From contig NKYR01000084.1 of assembly GCA_003184365.1 (NCBI GenBank), positions 117,023 to 181,022 on the forward strand: a DNA stretch of 64,000 nucleotides. The letters are read 5' to 3'. Source of the stretch: Evernia prunastri (taxonomy: Eukaryota; Ascomycota; Lecanoromycetes; Lecanorales; Parmeliaceae). Below, piece by piece: positions 49,600 through 60,868 of this stretch; the first letter of the stretch is position 1; each line of letters begins with the position of its first letter. Made by a program: the position numbers and the translations under genes. The notes beneath the pieces were generated by a model that worked only from the letters and a program-made list of their open reading frames with translations, did not search any database and was not told the origin of the DNA.

Positions 49600-51411
49600 A
49601 TGAAACGCTCGCGAAAGCCAAGTAGTGAAACCAGAGAAGCGAACCAGAGGCCACCCAAAAAGGCTCGGGCCAACAAAGCTGCAAACAAAGCGTCTTCAAC
49701 CCCGGCAGAAGCACGGGTTGAATCCATTGACACGACTTCGGCGGCCCAAGGTGCATCTCCGAAGCAGCTCGGGAAGCCTGGCAAAGTAGCTAGAGCTCCA
49801 ATTGACGAAGCTTGCTGGTTGATTGGAAGATCCAAGGGCATTACCAAAGACTGTTGCGAAGTCTATCTAGATGACGATGGCGTCAACTACGATGCCAGCT
49901 TGAACCTCAGCAACATTGATGGCAACAACAATAAATTCTATTACATCCAGCTGCTACGCCGCACGGATACCGGCCAGTTCCAATATGCGGTTTGGACGCA
50001 TTGGGGCCGGGTAGGTGAAGCTGGGCAGAGTAAGCTAGATGTAAACATGTCTCTGGAGACTGCCTTGATCCTTTTCAAGTCAAAGTTCAAGGACAAAACC
50101 GGCCTAAATTGGGAGAATCGCGGAGACAAGCCAAAGCCAAAGAAGTACACTATGATTGAGAAGTCGTATGGCGACGAAACGGGGGATGAAGCAGATGGCG
50201 ACGATAAAGAGTCCAACCAATCTCCTCAGAAAGTCGCAGTGCCAGATTGTATCCTCAACAAGGAGCTACAAGACCTTATGCGCTTTCTCTTCGATGCGGG
50301 GAACATGAAAAATTCTATGGCATCCCAGAACTACAATTACAACAAACTGCCACTGGGCAAGCTCTCGAGAAGCACCATCGAAAAAGGTTACCTCGCACTC
50401 AGGGAACTCGGCGACGTGATCTTAAATCCTAAGCTGGCTGAGGAAAAGCATGAAAAATCTCTGACGGCGGCTTTCAACGACCTAAGTTCCCAGTATTACA
50501 CTATCATCCCTCACGACTTTGGGCGAAACAGACCAACGTCTATCAACAGCGAAGCCCAACTCAAAGCTGAGATGGACTTAGTCGAGACTCTAGGGAACAT
50601 GCAAATCAGTAACGAAATTCTCAAAAGCACCGAGTACCCAAAAGACCGGCAAGGAAATCTCATTCACCCACTCGATGCACAAATGCGTTCCCTCGGGCTA
50701 CGGGAAACGGTTCCACTTGAAAGGAAATCCGTCGAGTTTCGTCATTTGGAAAGCTACCTCAATCATGCGAAAGATGGCTATTGCCTTTCCTCCGATACCG
50801 TGATCCAGAACATATATCGCATCTCCCGCTCCGAGGAGATTGATCGCTGGATTGCTGGTGGCTACGACGCTGAAGGAATGAAGACTAAACTCGTCAAAGA
50901 TCATCGAAGATTACTCTGGCACGGCTCGCGAGGCTGCAACTTTGGCGGTATCCTGAGCCAGGGCCTGCGAATCGCCCCACCGGAAGCGCCTGCGAACGGG
51001 AAGGCCTTTGGAAAAGGCATCTACCTTGCAGACAGAGCCTGCAAATCAGCCGCATACTGCGATCCGTGGACGTCAGGACAAACCGGACTACTTCTACTAT
51101 GTGAGACACAACTTGGAGATCCAGCATATGTTCGAAGGGGTCACGAGTACAACGCTGCCGATAGTATGAGAAAAAAGGGTCTGATCTCCACCAAAATGGT
51201 GGAAAATCATGCAAACGAGCCGTCGAAGTGGATGGATGCTGGTGTCGCAAACTCAGAGCTCGATGGCACACTCATGCCTGATTGTGATATCAGTCTTCCT
51301 CCGGCGAACGGGAATCCGAATGAGTATATTGTGTACGACGTGGCCCAGATCAAGATTCGCTACGTCTTGATGCTCCGGTGGAAGACTTCTAAGCAATGGG
51401 GCATCTATTGA
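49600..51411 (+). CDS. Poly(ADP-ribose) polymerase, WGR + regulatory + catalytic domains
   Basis: Intronless, 603 residues. The N-terminus is basic (RPPKKARANKAANK, nuclear-signal-like). The WGR domain covers about residues 75-185 with VWTHWGRVGEAGQ at 131-143. The helical regulatory domain (about 215-345) has LPLGKLSRSTIEKGY. The catalytic domain (about 375-603) carries the full H-Y-E triad: His441 in LLWHGSR, Tyr475 in GKGIYLAD, and Glu575 in NEYIVYD. The triad predicts true polymerase activity using NAD+, typically in DNA-damage signalling. Fungal PARPs of the PrpA/NPO type usually carry an N-terminal BRCT domain before WGR; here none is visible in the reading frame or just upstream. Architecture therefore resembles animal PARP2/3. 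Neighbours are unrelated. Confidence 0.95.
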   Translation: MKRSRKPSSETREANQRPPKKARANKAANKASSTPAEARVESIDTTSAAQGASPKQLGKPGKVARAPIDEACWLIGRSKGITKDCCEVYLDDDGVNYDASLNLSNIDGNNNKFYYIQLLRRTDTGQFQYAVWTHWGRVGEAGQSKLDVNMSLETALILFKSKFKDKTGLNWENRGDKPKPKKYTMIEKSYGDETGDEADGDDKESNQSPQKVAVPDCILNKELQDLMRFLFDAGNMKNSMASQNYNYNKLPLGKLSRSTIEKGYLALRELGDVILNPKLAEEKHEKSLTAAFNDLSSQYYTIIPHDFGRNRPTSINSEAQLKAEMDLVETLGNMQISNEILKSTEYPKDRQGNLIHPLDAQMRSLGLRETVPLERKSVEFRHLESYLNHAKDGYCLSSDTVIQNIYRISRSEEIDRWIAGGYDAEGMKTKLVKDHRRLLWHGSRGCNFGGILSQGLRIAPPEAPANGKAFGKGIYLADRACKSAAYCDPWTSGQTGLLLLCETQLGDPAYVRRGHEYNAADSMRKKGLISTKMVENHANEPSKWMDAGVANSELDGTLMPDCDISLPPANGNPNEYIVYDVAQIKIRYVLMLRWKTSKQWGIY

Positions 51412-52131
51412 ACATAGAAGACATTGAGTATCTAGCATGACTCTGGACACGTCGAACATCCTTGAAGCTATTCAATTACCCCAAAAGATCCGTGATTCTA
51501 CCTCGTCAGCGATTACATCAGCACCATCCACACAGCAGCCACCCTTATCGACAGACCAAAATTTCTATGAGCCGAGGATATACAACGCTATTCCTGTGCG
51601 ATGACAACATTGGACGAGCGAGGGCAGAGATGTTCCACCCATGCTGACCTGATTCCCTTTTCTTTCGAAGTCGAAGCTCGTTAGTAAAGTATAGTGTCCT
51701 GGGTCAAAGACGCTTTGACCGCAATATTATTCTAGAAAGCCCTGGAAACTTCCACAGAGCACCCGCCACAGCCTCTATATTGACTTGATGATTTTGCGTA
51801 AGTGTTGGAAGTGCGCGGGCATGCAGGCAAGAAAGATTGGTTGCTCAATGGACAACCGCAGTCGACATGATTCAAGCACCAAGTAGCCTAGCTCGCTGCC
51901 GCGTGGTTTGGTCTTTGACTGCAAAATTACGCTTTCCTCCGGAGAAATTTGAGGAACCTCGATAACACGATGAACAAAGCAAACAATGCTGCATATCAGA
52001 TCCAACTTTCACCAAACCCGCTCATGTTTGCCAAACTGACTGCCACATGTCAAAATCCGCTCCATTCCGGTACATAGGCATTAGTCCTACTTATCCTCAT
52101 AAAGGAACCCTTCTCAACCGAGGATAAAGCC
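51412..52131. other. Intergenic, no supported gene
   Basis: Space between the PARP 3' end and the next + strand gene. No domain-bearing frame was seen. Confidence 0.55.
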
Positions 52132-52728
52132 ATGGCTCACGCTTCCCAACCGGACCCTTTCCTCGAATCGCTGGCCAGCTCCCCTCTGGGATCAGCGCGT
52201 TCCACCACCGACACGGACTCGACGCACGCCTCCGACTCCCTCCCCCTCTTAATCCAACACCGAAACCGCGACTCCGTCCACGATCCCAGCATCGGCCACG
52301 CCTTCATCTACGTCCCCGCCTCGCCTCCCATCACCCTCACACAGCTCACGAAGACCGCGATCCAAGCACTCAGGGAGACGCAAAACCCCAACAACAGCCA
52401 CGTGATACCCGGGACCGCGCTCATCGACCACCTGGTCGTGCACTGGGGCGCGCCAACAGCGGAGAGATACAGCCCAATGGGCTTCCCAGCCACGACTGAG
52501 CTCTCCGAGGAGAACCTGGACGCGGTCCTGGGTTACATGCGTCGTACCCGGGGCTACGATTTTGTGGAAATCAGGTTCGGCCCCGCAGAACAACCGGTGG
52601 CGCTGGCGACGATCCCGACGGGAAAGGCGGTCCGCTCTTCATTGAACAAGAAGGAAGATCGACCTGACCTGTCGGAGGGTAAGGGGAAAGCTCTCGCGGG
52701 CCAGCCGATGCTGGACTATAGTAAATAA
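52132..52728 (+). CDS. Hypothetical protein, 198 aa
   Basis: A single exon with a good start context (AAGCCATGG) and strong C/G at third codon positions, unlike the flanks. The first 50 residues are Ser/Thr/Asp-rich and likely disordered. A compact segment follows (about 55-160) with IGHAFIYVPASPP, LIDHLVVHWGAP and a hydrophobic/charged run ending DFVEIRFGP. The tail is Lys-rich. There is no signal peptide and no membrane segment. I do not recognise the family. A 114-codon frame on the opposite strand is a shadow. Confidence 0.55.
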   Translation: MAHASQPDPFLESLASSPLGSARSTTDTDSTHASDSLPLLIQHRNRDSVHDPSIGHAFIYVPASPPITLTQLTKTAIQALRETQNPNNSHVIPGTALIDHLVVHWGAPTAERYSPMGFPATTELSEENLDAVLGYMRRTRGYDFVEIRFGPAEQPVALATIPTGKAVRSSLNKKEDRPDLSEGKGKALAGQPMLDYSK

Positions 52729-53759
52729 GCTATCGGAGAGGAAGGCGATCGGTCTTGAAAGTTGGCACGTCGGCGATGAAGGACTAGGAAACATACTTGT
52801 TGCAATGCAATTGCAACGTCTTCTCAAACCTCTTGCTCGCTCCGTTGGTTGCAATAGGAATAGGAATAGGCGTATAACCTCCATTCACGCACAGAGAACC
52901 CGAAATGTCCTGCGATCCAAGTCGCTGAGAAGATGGACTGGCTCCGTGGAGGTTAGCATAGCCTGAGGACCACCTACTCGCCGTAACGGCTTTGCAAACG
53001 TTGGTGCAAGCGCCGAGATGCCTCGACGAGGACAAGGAAACATGATACGATCGAGTGCCTCCCCTGCAGTATGCAATGCAAAGCAAATGCGCGAAAAAAA
53101 GCTTCAGCCAAAAATGTCCCCTACGGGTCCCGAGCCCATCTTTCGAGCTCTTCACCGCCTAGATTACCGAGCTACATAACAGGGAGTACCCCATGCTGCG
53201 AGCTCAAAACATGCACACGAATTCTCTTGGGCCGGCTTCACAAGCTGAGCGCGTGACCGCTGCGGAATTACTATGAGACACCATTCTTTCAATTCACACC
53301 TCATGGTCCGTGCAGCTACCACCCGCACCCATTCAAATTGCTATAAGCCCAGCCCCAACACCACCACTCCATGCCATGCCATGCCATTCCTCTCTCCCCC
53401 CCCCCCCCCCGGGGGGAATACCATCACAGCCAAGGGCGATGGATGTGTGATGCTTAGTTCGTGTCAGGAGTCATTACTATTATCATCATGATTGTAATCT
53501 ACAGGGTAACTATAACATCGGATAACGATCAGAGCGATGCCATCTAGTGCCAGAGTTACGTTCTCTACGGAGGAGGAGGAGGGCGAACGGTCACAATCCC
53601 GTCGGTGCGACTACCGCATGGTGGTGTTCCCCATCGACTTGGGTCGTTATTGTCTGCCCTAGCCTTCCTGCCCCATTACATATCGACCGCTCGGCCCATG
53701 CTGAAGCTCGTCCCATGCTGATGCTCGTCCAACCAATCCAGTCAAGACGTCTCGATGGC

Positions 53760-53933
53760 ATAGAGATTTCTCAGCACAGCTGAGCCGACAGAAGAAGGAC
53801 AATGGGGCAAGCAAGCGACTTGTTTGCGAATGAACATCGATTGAGATAGATAGATAGCAAAGCAAACGGACGAGTGGTCGCCATCTCAAAGATCTGTAGG
53901 AAGCCATGGTAGACTGACGGGGTATATGTGCGC
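53760..53933. repeat. Direct duplication, left copy
   Basis: 174 bases starting ATAGAGATTTCTCAGCACAG and ending GGGTATATGTGCGC. They reappear at 53947-54124 with a single difference: one GATA unit fewer than in the right copy. Confidence 0.95.
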
Positions 53934-53946
53934 NNNNNNNNNNNNN
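53934..53946. other. Assembly gap (13 N)
   Basis: Thirteen undetermined bases sit exactly between the two copies of a direct duplication. This points to an unresolved overlap or a collapsed or expanded tandem repeat at a scaffold join. Confidence 0.98.
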
Positions 53947-54124
53947 ATAGAGATTTCTCAGCACAGCTGAGCCGACAGAAGAAGGACAATGGGGCAAGCA
54001 AGCGACTTGTTTGCGAATGAACATCGATTGAGATAGATAGATAGATAGCAAAGCAAACGGACGAGTGGTCGCCATCTCAAAGATCTGTAGGAAGCCATGG
54101 TAGACTGACGGGGTATATGTGCGC
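53947..54124. repeat. Direct duplication, right copy
   Basis: 178 bases identical to 53760-53933 except for one extra GATA unit in the GATAGATAGATA microsatellite. The near-identity suggests an assembly artefact or a very recent tandem duplication. Confidence 0.95.
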
Positions 54125-54317
54125 CAAGAGCAGGTGATTCCTCCTCGAAAAAAAGCTGTTCTCCCAAAAACCCAGTGTCGACAAGACCGAAACACTATCC
54201 CTTATCACATGTGGTTCATATCCCCAAAACTCCAGAAAAAGGAAGCGCTGAAAGAACTAGCAGACCCTCTTGTGTGCAATAACAGTCAAAACGGCTTCGC
54301 GTCAATTGCCCCCCAAT

Positions 54318-57040
54318 CTACGGCTGCCACGTGCTTCTGTAATCGGACTTCTTCCGCCCCGTCGTCATCCCGCTTGAACTCCCACCCCGCGTCTCCTCCG
54401 GTCTCTGGGCGTCGCGATCGTGGGGCTTGATCGTGACTATTTTCGAACTGCTCCCCTGGAATCGGACGCCGATGATCGTCGCGTTCGAGTCCCTCTCCGC
54501 CTTCGACCACGCGGGGGCTTCACTGCCGCACAGGATCAGCTTTCTCTCATCCTCACCCAGCATGATTGTTCTTTCCAGAAAGACGGCTTCGAACCATTTG
54601 GTGTCGGCAAAGACGCGTTTCCTCATCTCCTTGGAGCGGGCGTTGATCTTTTCCGCTTCTTCGAGGCGCATCTTTAACGAGACCATCTTGGAGTCAAAGG
54701 CTCTGAGGGATCGTTCGCCGCGGCCCTTCCATTTGGCAAGTTCACGGGCCTGTTGCGACTTCAGGGTCGATCGCTCGAGCTCTTGGGCTGGCATCAGCTC
54801 TTGCAGGATGTCGGCTTTCACGATGTCGGCGTCCTGGTCTGGGTTGTCGATCACTGCAGCCATCAGATCGTCTTGGTCTTTGCGGTGACGGGTGATGGTT
54901 TCCATCATTTCCGTTGCGAATCTGCGTTGCAACGTCTTGATGGTGCTTTCGGTCGCCGTGACAATATTTTCTCGTTCTAAGGCCACATATCGCTCTCGTT
55001 CAGCGGCGGCAGCGGGTGATTCGAGCTTGTCTTTCATCATGTCGATTTCATCCCACTCTCGATCGTGGCGCCGCTCGATGGCTTGCCGCTGTTGTAAGCG
55101 AATCCTGTCCAGCACTCCGCGCAAATACTCGAAATGATCATTGATGTTCTGTAAGCGCTCGAATTCTCGCTTGGTCATCTCCCGCGCCTCGGCTTCTAAA
55201 CGTGCTTCTTCCGCCTCCTGTTCATTCCGCAGCTGGCGCTCTGCGTCTTCGACCGCTGCGATTGCTGCTCTTATCTCTTCCTCTTCGGCTCGTTGGTCAG
55301 CCTCAAACCGAGCGAGTCTTGTGGCTATCTCCCCTTCTCGTCGCGCTTGATCGGCTTCCGTACAAGCACAGGTTCTCCATTTAGCACCGCAAGTGTAGCT
55401 GTGAGAGATTAGCATTGGATCCTTGTGAGTTTTAGACGGCAGACTCACCAGAACTCGGCACGACACTTGCAGGTGATGTGCCGACAACCTGAGCTTAGCT
55501 CCACGAGGGCTCTACAGCGGTAACACCTTCGCCATCCAGCCCTCTCCGCTTGATCCAAGGTCGGACCGAGACCATAATCCTGTGGGCAATCCTCGTTAGA
55601 CGGGTGTTGGGGCCCACGGCAAGTCGTGCACAGCTTGACCGCACAGTGGGGGCACTCCAAAATACCATTCATCCGCCTGGCAATCCTAGTGTCGATCCAT
55701 TTGGCGCATTTTGAAGACACGCAGTAATATCGATTGCCAATCGCAACCGCATATTCCAAAGCCTTCTCATCAAATTGAGCTAAGGCTTTGGGCGGTAAAT
55801 GCTCTCTCATGGTCTTTTTGGGGATCTCCTGTAGGCAGCACTTGGGCGGAAAGGTTGCTTCGTTGCTCGTGGCGGTGAGGACAAGTTGCGAAAAGCATGG
55901 CGGACAGTACTTATGTTGGCAAGGCATGTCTACGGCCTTCTTCTCGGAAACTTCATCAAAGCAGCTTGTGCATTCATATGAAGTCGGCTCCGACATCTGG
56001 GGCTCGACTGCAATCTCACTCTTCCTTTTCCGGCCAGGTAGAAGCTTGAACAATTTGTGACTCTTGTTCGTCCTATCTTGACTTTCTTGTAGTCTCTTCT
56101 CCAAAGCTGCCATGCTAGGATTGGTATTTGAATTTGCTTTTGTCCTTAAGCTCTCCTGAGAAGCATTGGCCTGAGATCGGCCGAGTACCTTTGGGGGTCG
56201 CAGAAAGCTAGTATCTTCGACCTCAGATTCCAGGCTTGTTGCGGAATCGCGTGAGATACTCAGACTGCTGACTGACCGGTTGTGAACATATTCGCTGTCA
56301 GGCGTGGAGCGAGCGGATATGATCGAGGAACATTCTGGGATTTCGGGTCGATCCTGTTTGCGTGGTGTCCTCGACGATTCGATGGTGGTCCTTACCACAA
56401 TAGCTTGGCTTTGCAACCTGGACGCCCTCATTGCACGGTGTTCGTCCAAAGACTCCTGAATGACGTTCCTAATCTCCTTCGGTGTATCTCCTCTCACAAA
56501 TTCCAGCTCTTGCGGTATCTCATAGTCTTCCCAGGAGGTCTCTCCCATCATATTCTGTGCTTCCATTCGGGGTGAGTCCTCTGCGGTGTTCGCAGCAGTT
56601 TGAAAAGAGTCCATACTAGGCCTCGGAGAAGATGTCGTGGCTGCAGCTAAGTTGGCCAAGGAGCAGCGCGGTGCACGGACTCCATTCTGCGTCCGTGAAG
56701 ACTTGCGAGCGTCGGTCTTACGAGAGACATGCTGCGAGCTTCCGAGAAAGTGTGAATCGGGTATGTTTGGTGGATAATGATCTTGGGGGTGCGGGGAGGG
56801 AAGAGGGGAGGGAGTTTTGGAGGTCGCTGATGTATTCGACCTCGCGGAGACATTAGACTTGGATCTAGTTCGAGAGAAGTAATCTAAAGAGCCCCCATTC
56901 CCAAGATTACTGGGTGCACTCGCTTTGGGGGACGGCATCGGCCGAGCTGGCACTGTGAGACCCAGGCCGTCACCAGCGGAGGGTGTCGATGTACCGCCCA
57001 GCAAATATTTCATCATCCTGCCGCTCATAATGACTCGCAC
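54318..57040 (-). CDS. RBR-type (RING-IBR-RING) E3 ubiquitin ligase
   Basis: Two exons (57040-55449 and 55398-54318) join in frame to 890 residues. After a disordered Ser-rich head of about 350 residues comes RING1 (YECTSCFDE..CQHKYCPPCF, from 357), then an IBR (YYCVSSKCAKW..CPHCAVKLCTTC, about 420-485). RING2 follows (CYRCRALVELSSGCRHITCKC..CYTCGAKWRTCAC, about 506-545). Cys519 in SSGCRHITC matches the catalytic cysteine that forms the ubiquitin thioester in ariadne/parkin-type ligases. The C-terminal third is a long Glu/Arg-rich coiled coil, about 550-770, a common layout in filamentous fungi. The intron splits a RING2 Cys codon (TG|C). Start at 57040; an ATG 12 bases later is an alternative. 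Substrate unknown. Confidence 0.92.
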
Positions 57041-58602
57041 GAGTATGCAGTAGGATGTGAGTGCTGGAGATCAATCGTTGAAGGACTGGAGGTACCTGAT
57101 TTGGGAGGTATCAGGTCCGGTGGGGGGCAAGGGTTATGGAAATAGCAGCGCGTCGGAGTAAAAGTGCAACACCAACGGTGACTAACGATGAAGGGGCCGC
57201 CTAAAGATCAAAGCTAATATATGTTTCATCTTGAAGTGCGCCAAGACCAGAAGGCCGCCAGCTGTAGCCTGTAAACTTGTAAAGTAGAGAAGTGCGGGAA
57301 AATAGACGCCTAAAAGCTAAGCATTTGCAAGGGAACAGTCGGGTTGCTCCATGCTCAGTCTCATACCTACGGGAGACCCCTTTTAGAAGCCGCAGTCGTA
57401 TCATGTGCTGCAACACGAGGCTGTAGGGCAGCCTCGTACCGCTGTTGAGTTGAAATAGACAACTCAAGACGATTGGAGCTGCTGGAGTGTGGAGTCCTTG
57501 GAACAACGCCCCGGTTTCATAGTGAAAGGGAGACAGAGCAGAAACTTACCCCTCGCCGGTGATGCCGGCAGATGTAATAATAATAAATGACGAAAGAGAA
57601 GAAACAAGGAGCATTGGGTTTTCTTTCATCAGCTTTGCCTGGATGCTTTGGTACTTAGAAGTTAGAGGAGATATGTGCGAGATGCCAAGGTGCTACAAAG
57701 TCTGAGGCGCCTGGCGAGGTTGATTGTTGTCGCAGGTGAGGGGCCGCTCTAACCTTGATCGGATTAGCGGTGAGCTTAGATTTTGGCTTAAAGCCATACA
57801 GGCCTAAAATCAGCCCACTTAGCGGGTCAGTCAAAGGGCGCAGCCGCGAGCTAAATGACCCAGCTTGACCCCTGTGTTGGTGAATCTCATCTCCCCAGCC
57901 ATACCTTAGAGCACTTATTAGTACTTTAGCTATCCACTGTGGCTCAAGGCTGACAACAGAGTAAAGGTTACGGTAAATGATGAAAATAATATACCTAATG
58001 CTGGCCTCGCATCGGAAAGTATTCATCAGAGAACAAAGTGCGATAATACGAGATGAGTCAAGCCTCTCGTCCGTCAGCTTCGTGCCACTTGCACGCTGCA
58101 ACTCGCATAGATTTTGGTCGTAAGAGTCCGAGGGACAATTCGTTCGAGGTGCACTAATGACAAGTTGAGGAATGCGAAGAGCGAGCATGAACCAGCGTGA
58201 ATTGTAGACATTCGGCATTTCAAACAGCGGTTGAACAGTCTGAATTTCATGACCCCGCCTGCGCGGAAAGTTACAACGTCGACCGACACTAAAGGCCCTC
58301 TTCGTTTAGGTACTTTATCTTATCTTGAACTGGGGTGCAGGGCAACCCCGCACTGCAATTGAGCAGCGTTGATCAGGCCAGAACCAAAGGTGGGCTCGAG
58401 CGTCTTCGATTGTCCATTCATGCCTCTGATCCGCATCCTGAAGGTGTCATCGCACGTAATGTACGCTAACCGTGGAATCGGGCTGTCCCTGCAGCTATAA
58501 TCTCGATATCCATCTTGTATAAGTAGATGGTGCTGTGCTGTAAAGTCCAAGACCCAAAGCCTCATAGCATCAGTGTCCCACTCAAAACGTTATATCACCC
58601 CA
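57041..58602. other. Intergenic, no supported gene
   Basis: It lies between the divergent RBR ligase and carbonic anhydrase genes. Frames at 57201-57506 and 57655-58218 on the minus strand have no recognisable domain. It serves as the promoter region for both neighbours. Confidence 0.5.
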
Positions 58603-59174
58603 ATGGCGACTCAAACTCAAGCGAACTTGCAAAAGAAGAATGCTGAATATGCGGCAAACTTCAAGGAAGGCGACCTAGCACTGCCACCGGCGAAGAAGTA
58701 TGCCGTTGGTAAGTCTCAGCTGCTCTCAAAAGCCTTTCGGAGCCCCACAGCCCCACATCTGACTTTCCAGTCACCTGCATGGACGCCCGAATCGACCCAG
58801 CAGCCGCCTATGGCATCAATCTGGGTGACGCCCATGTCATCCGCAACGCTGGAGGCAATGCTCGCGACGCCCTGCGCTCCCTTGTCATCTCCGAGCAGTT
58901 GCTCGGCACCAATGAGATTCTCTTGATCAAGCACACGGGTTGCGGGATGCTGACCTTCAAGAATGAAGATGCACACGCTGTGGTCGAGAGTCAGCTGGGA
59001 GCAGCGGCGCGGCAAGAACTGTCGGGCTTGGACTTTCAGCCTTTTCCACACCTTGAAAAGGCTGTAGAGGATGATGTAAAATACCTGAGGGCTAGTAAGG
59101 CCATTCCAGACTCGGTCACTGTTTCAGGCTGGGTATATGAGGTTGAGACGGGGAAAGTGAAACCCGTCGTCTAG
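58603..59174 (+). CDS. Beta-class carbonic anhydrase
   Basis: Exons 58603-58708 and 58771-59174 join in frame to 169 residues. The active site is complete: Cys38 and the Asp40/Arg42 dyad in TCMDARIDP, then His90 and Cys93 in HTGCGM. These three (C, H, C) bind zinc. The enzyme interconverts CO2 and bicarbonate. The short length and CMDAR motif fit the small beta-CA type found alongside the larger one in ascomycetes; no targeting peptide is seen, so it is probably cytosolic. The upstream in-frame codons start with GTG, so ATG 58603 is the start. The 3' end lies 98 bases from the converging transporter gene. Confidence 0.93.
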
Positions 59175-59272
59175 GCCTTGGACGGTCGCATTTTGGGATC
59201 AGTGTGGAGTTGCCCATTTAAGGTATTATCTCCTACATAGCGTGACCGTCGGAAGGTAATGAAGCAGAGCGC

Positions 59273-60868
59273 TCAAACACTGACTGTTCCGCTCGGTTTT
59301 GGTCCCCTGAAACCGCCTTCGTCTCTGTCCTCTCCTTTTTGCGGCCAGAGGATTTGTTTTAACATGATCGCTCGGATCATCATTCCGACGACGAAGAACC
59401 AGGTAAGGATCAGAATTGGTGTCATGACACAACCGATGATTTGAATTCTTCTAGAGTCGAAGGCTTTGCCAATGGCGAACGTCGATGTTACTAATGCTGT
59501 GTTTGGGAAGACATATGAGTACCAGGTCATTGTAAAGACCATTTTGTTGGGGCCGACGCAAGACCAGTGAGCACCGACGGAGATGAAAAAAAACCAGACG
59601 GCGAGACCCCATATCCAAAGGCTCATCCATGCAGAAGTGACCTTGATTATCATTGCCGACAGTTGGGTATTGCCCATGAAGTCTGGGGGCAACGCTCGTT
59701 GGGCGCCTTCTGCCATTCCAATAACGCCTGCGACCGTGAAGCCGCTAGGCCCAACGGACACAAACATACCCGGTCTTGTGCTCTCTTGAGGTAGCTTCTG
59801 GGTCATGAGACGGTATATGAATGCAGAATATATCATCAACGAGACCATAAATCCAATGCCTTGTAGTGTAAACCCACCAACGATGATATCAAACGCTCGC
59901 CTTTGCTCGAGAGTCTGGCCAAGCACAGCAGCGTGAGGTCCAATGATGAGAAGCGGATATGCTGGAAAGATCCAAATCGGTGTCATCTTCTCTATGGTGA
60001 ATGATGCGGTAGACCACCTGTGACTGTTAGTGTCTGGGCAGGGCAAAGACAGGGCTGAAGATCTCACATGATCAAGTATACACCCATTGATGCGATAAGA
60101 GCCAACCCTACATCTACCCAAAATAAGACGGCAACAGCATTGTTGAGCCAAGCGCCGGCATGACCTGGGCCATACTGAGATATGTTGAGTAAAATCGTAC
60201 CGAACGAGACTACGGCCGCTGGTATGAACAGTCGTTCTGTGGGGTGTAGAAAAGATGCTCTGAATGTCTCTGGGTGGCAGTAGAAGCGTAGAGATATCAT
60301 CACAACGTTGAGAATGAAGAGGGCAATGTTGAGAAGGAAGAAGATAATGCCGATGGCTTCGAGGCCGGGGAATCGAAAGGGTACTATGCATGACTGTATC
60401 AGCGCTCTAATAATCTTTCAAGGCTCGCAGGCTGAGCTTACCAGTATAAAGCACGTTTGCTATTCCTCCAGTGGCCATTGTCGTGGTAAAAAAGGTCCAT
60501 GTGAAATGTCTTATTCTCTCCCGCCAATGTAGTTTGTCTAAGATACTGTGGGCCAGACTGTTACTGCTCAGGTTCAGATGATGGCGAATGTGAGGTCGGC
60601 GATGGTGTACGCTGTTGGGTGTGGTATAGCCATCGGGAGTTGCGACCCCGTTAGGCGTTCGAGCATCATTGGGCGTTGTGGAGCCGCCATTTTGCACCTT
60701 GTAGTCTTCAATTGTAGGAGTACGATAGCCATCCTGGCCTGGAGACAGCATGTGACTCGGTATGTGCATGCCTCGATAGATTGCCGTGTCATCTTGGACG
60801 GTTCTCCGATCTTCTTCGGATGTGGGTCCTATAGAGGAATCGTCGATGGTAACGTGCTTCTCTTTCAT
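59273..60868 (-). CDS. TDT-family transporter (Mae1 / SSU1-like, SLAC1 fold)
   Basis: Three exons (60868-60442, 60383-60068, 60017-59273) join in frame to 495 residues. A hydrophilic head of about 115 residues (Thr/Pro-rich, TPNGVATPDGYTTPN) precedes RERIRHFTWTFFTTTMATGGIA, the typical first helix of the voltage-dependent anion channel / C4-dicarboxylate transporter family. About ten membrane segments follow, including FWVDVGLALIASMGVYLIMW, FPAYPLLIIGPHAA and SVGPSGFTVAGVIGMAEG. The conserved GPSGF region is near the anion pathway in TehA/SLAC1 proteins. Members move malate and other dicarboxylates or export sulfite across the plasma membrane; the sequence does not decide which. The tail is basic. 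It converges with the carbonic anhydrase gene. Confidence 0.92.

Larger units (their letters stand above)
52729..54317. other. Intergenic with assembly gap and duplication
   Basis: No supported gene. It contains a run of 15 C directly followed by 6 G at about 53396-53416, a CCATG microrepeat just before it, a GATA microsatellite, and the gap-flanking duplication described separately. A minus-strand frame at 52784-53155 with a hydrophobic start is unconvincing. Confidence 0.5.

Noticed and set aside
52784..53155. 123-codon minus strand frame with a hydrophobic start and several Cys
   Set aside because: The hydrophobic stretch is preceded by a charged segment and does not make a good signal peptide. 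No family pattern of Cys spacing was found.
57655..58218. 187-codon minus strand frame between RBR ligase and carbonic anhydrase
   Set aside because: No recognisable domain, and it falls in the shared promoter region of two divergent genes.
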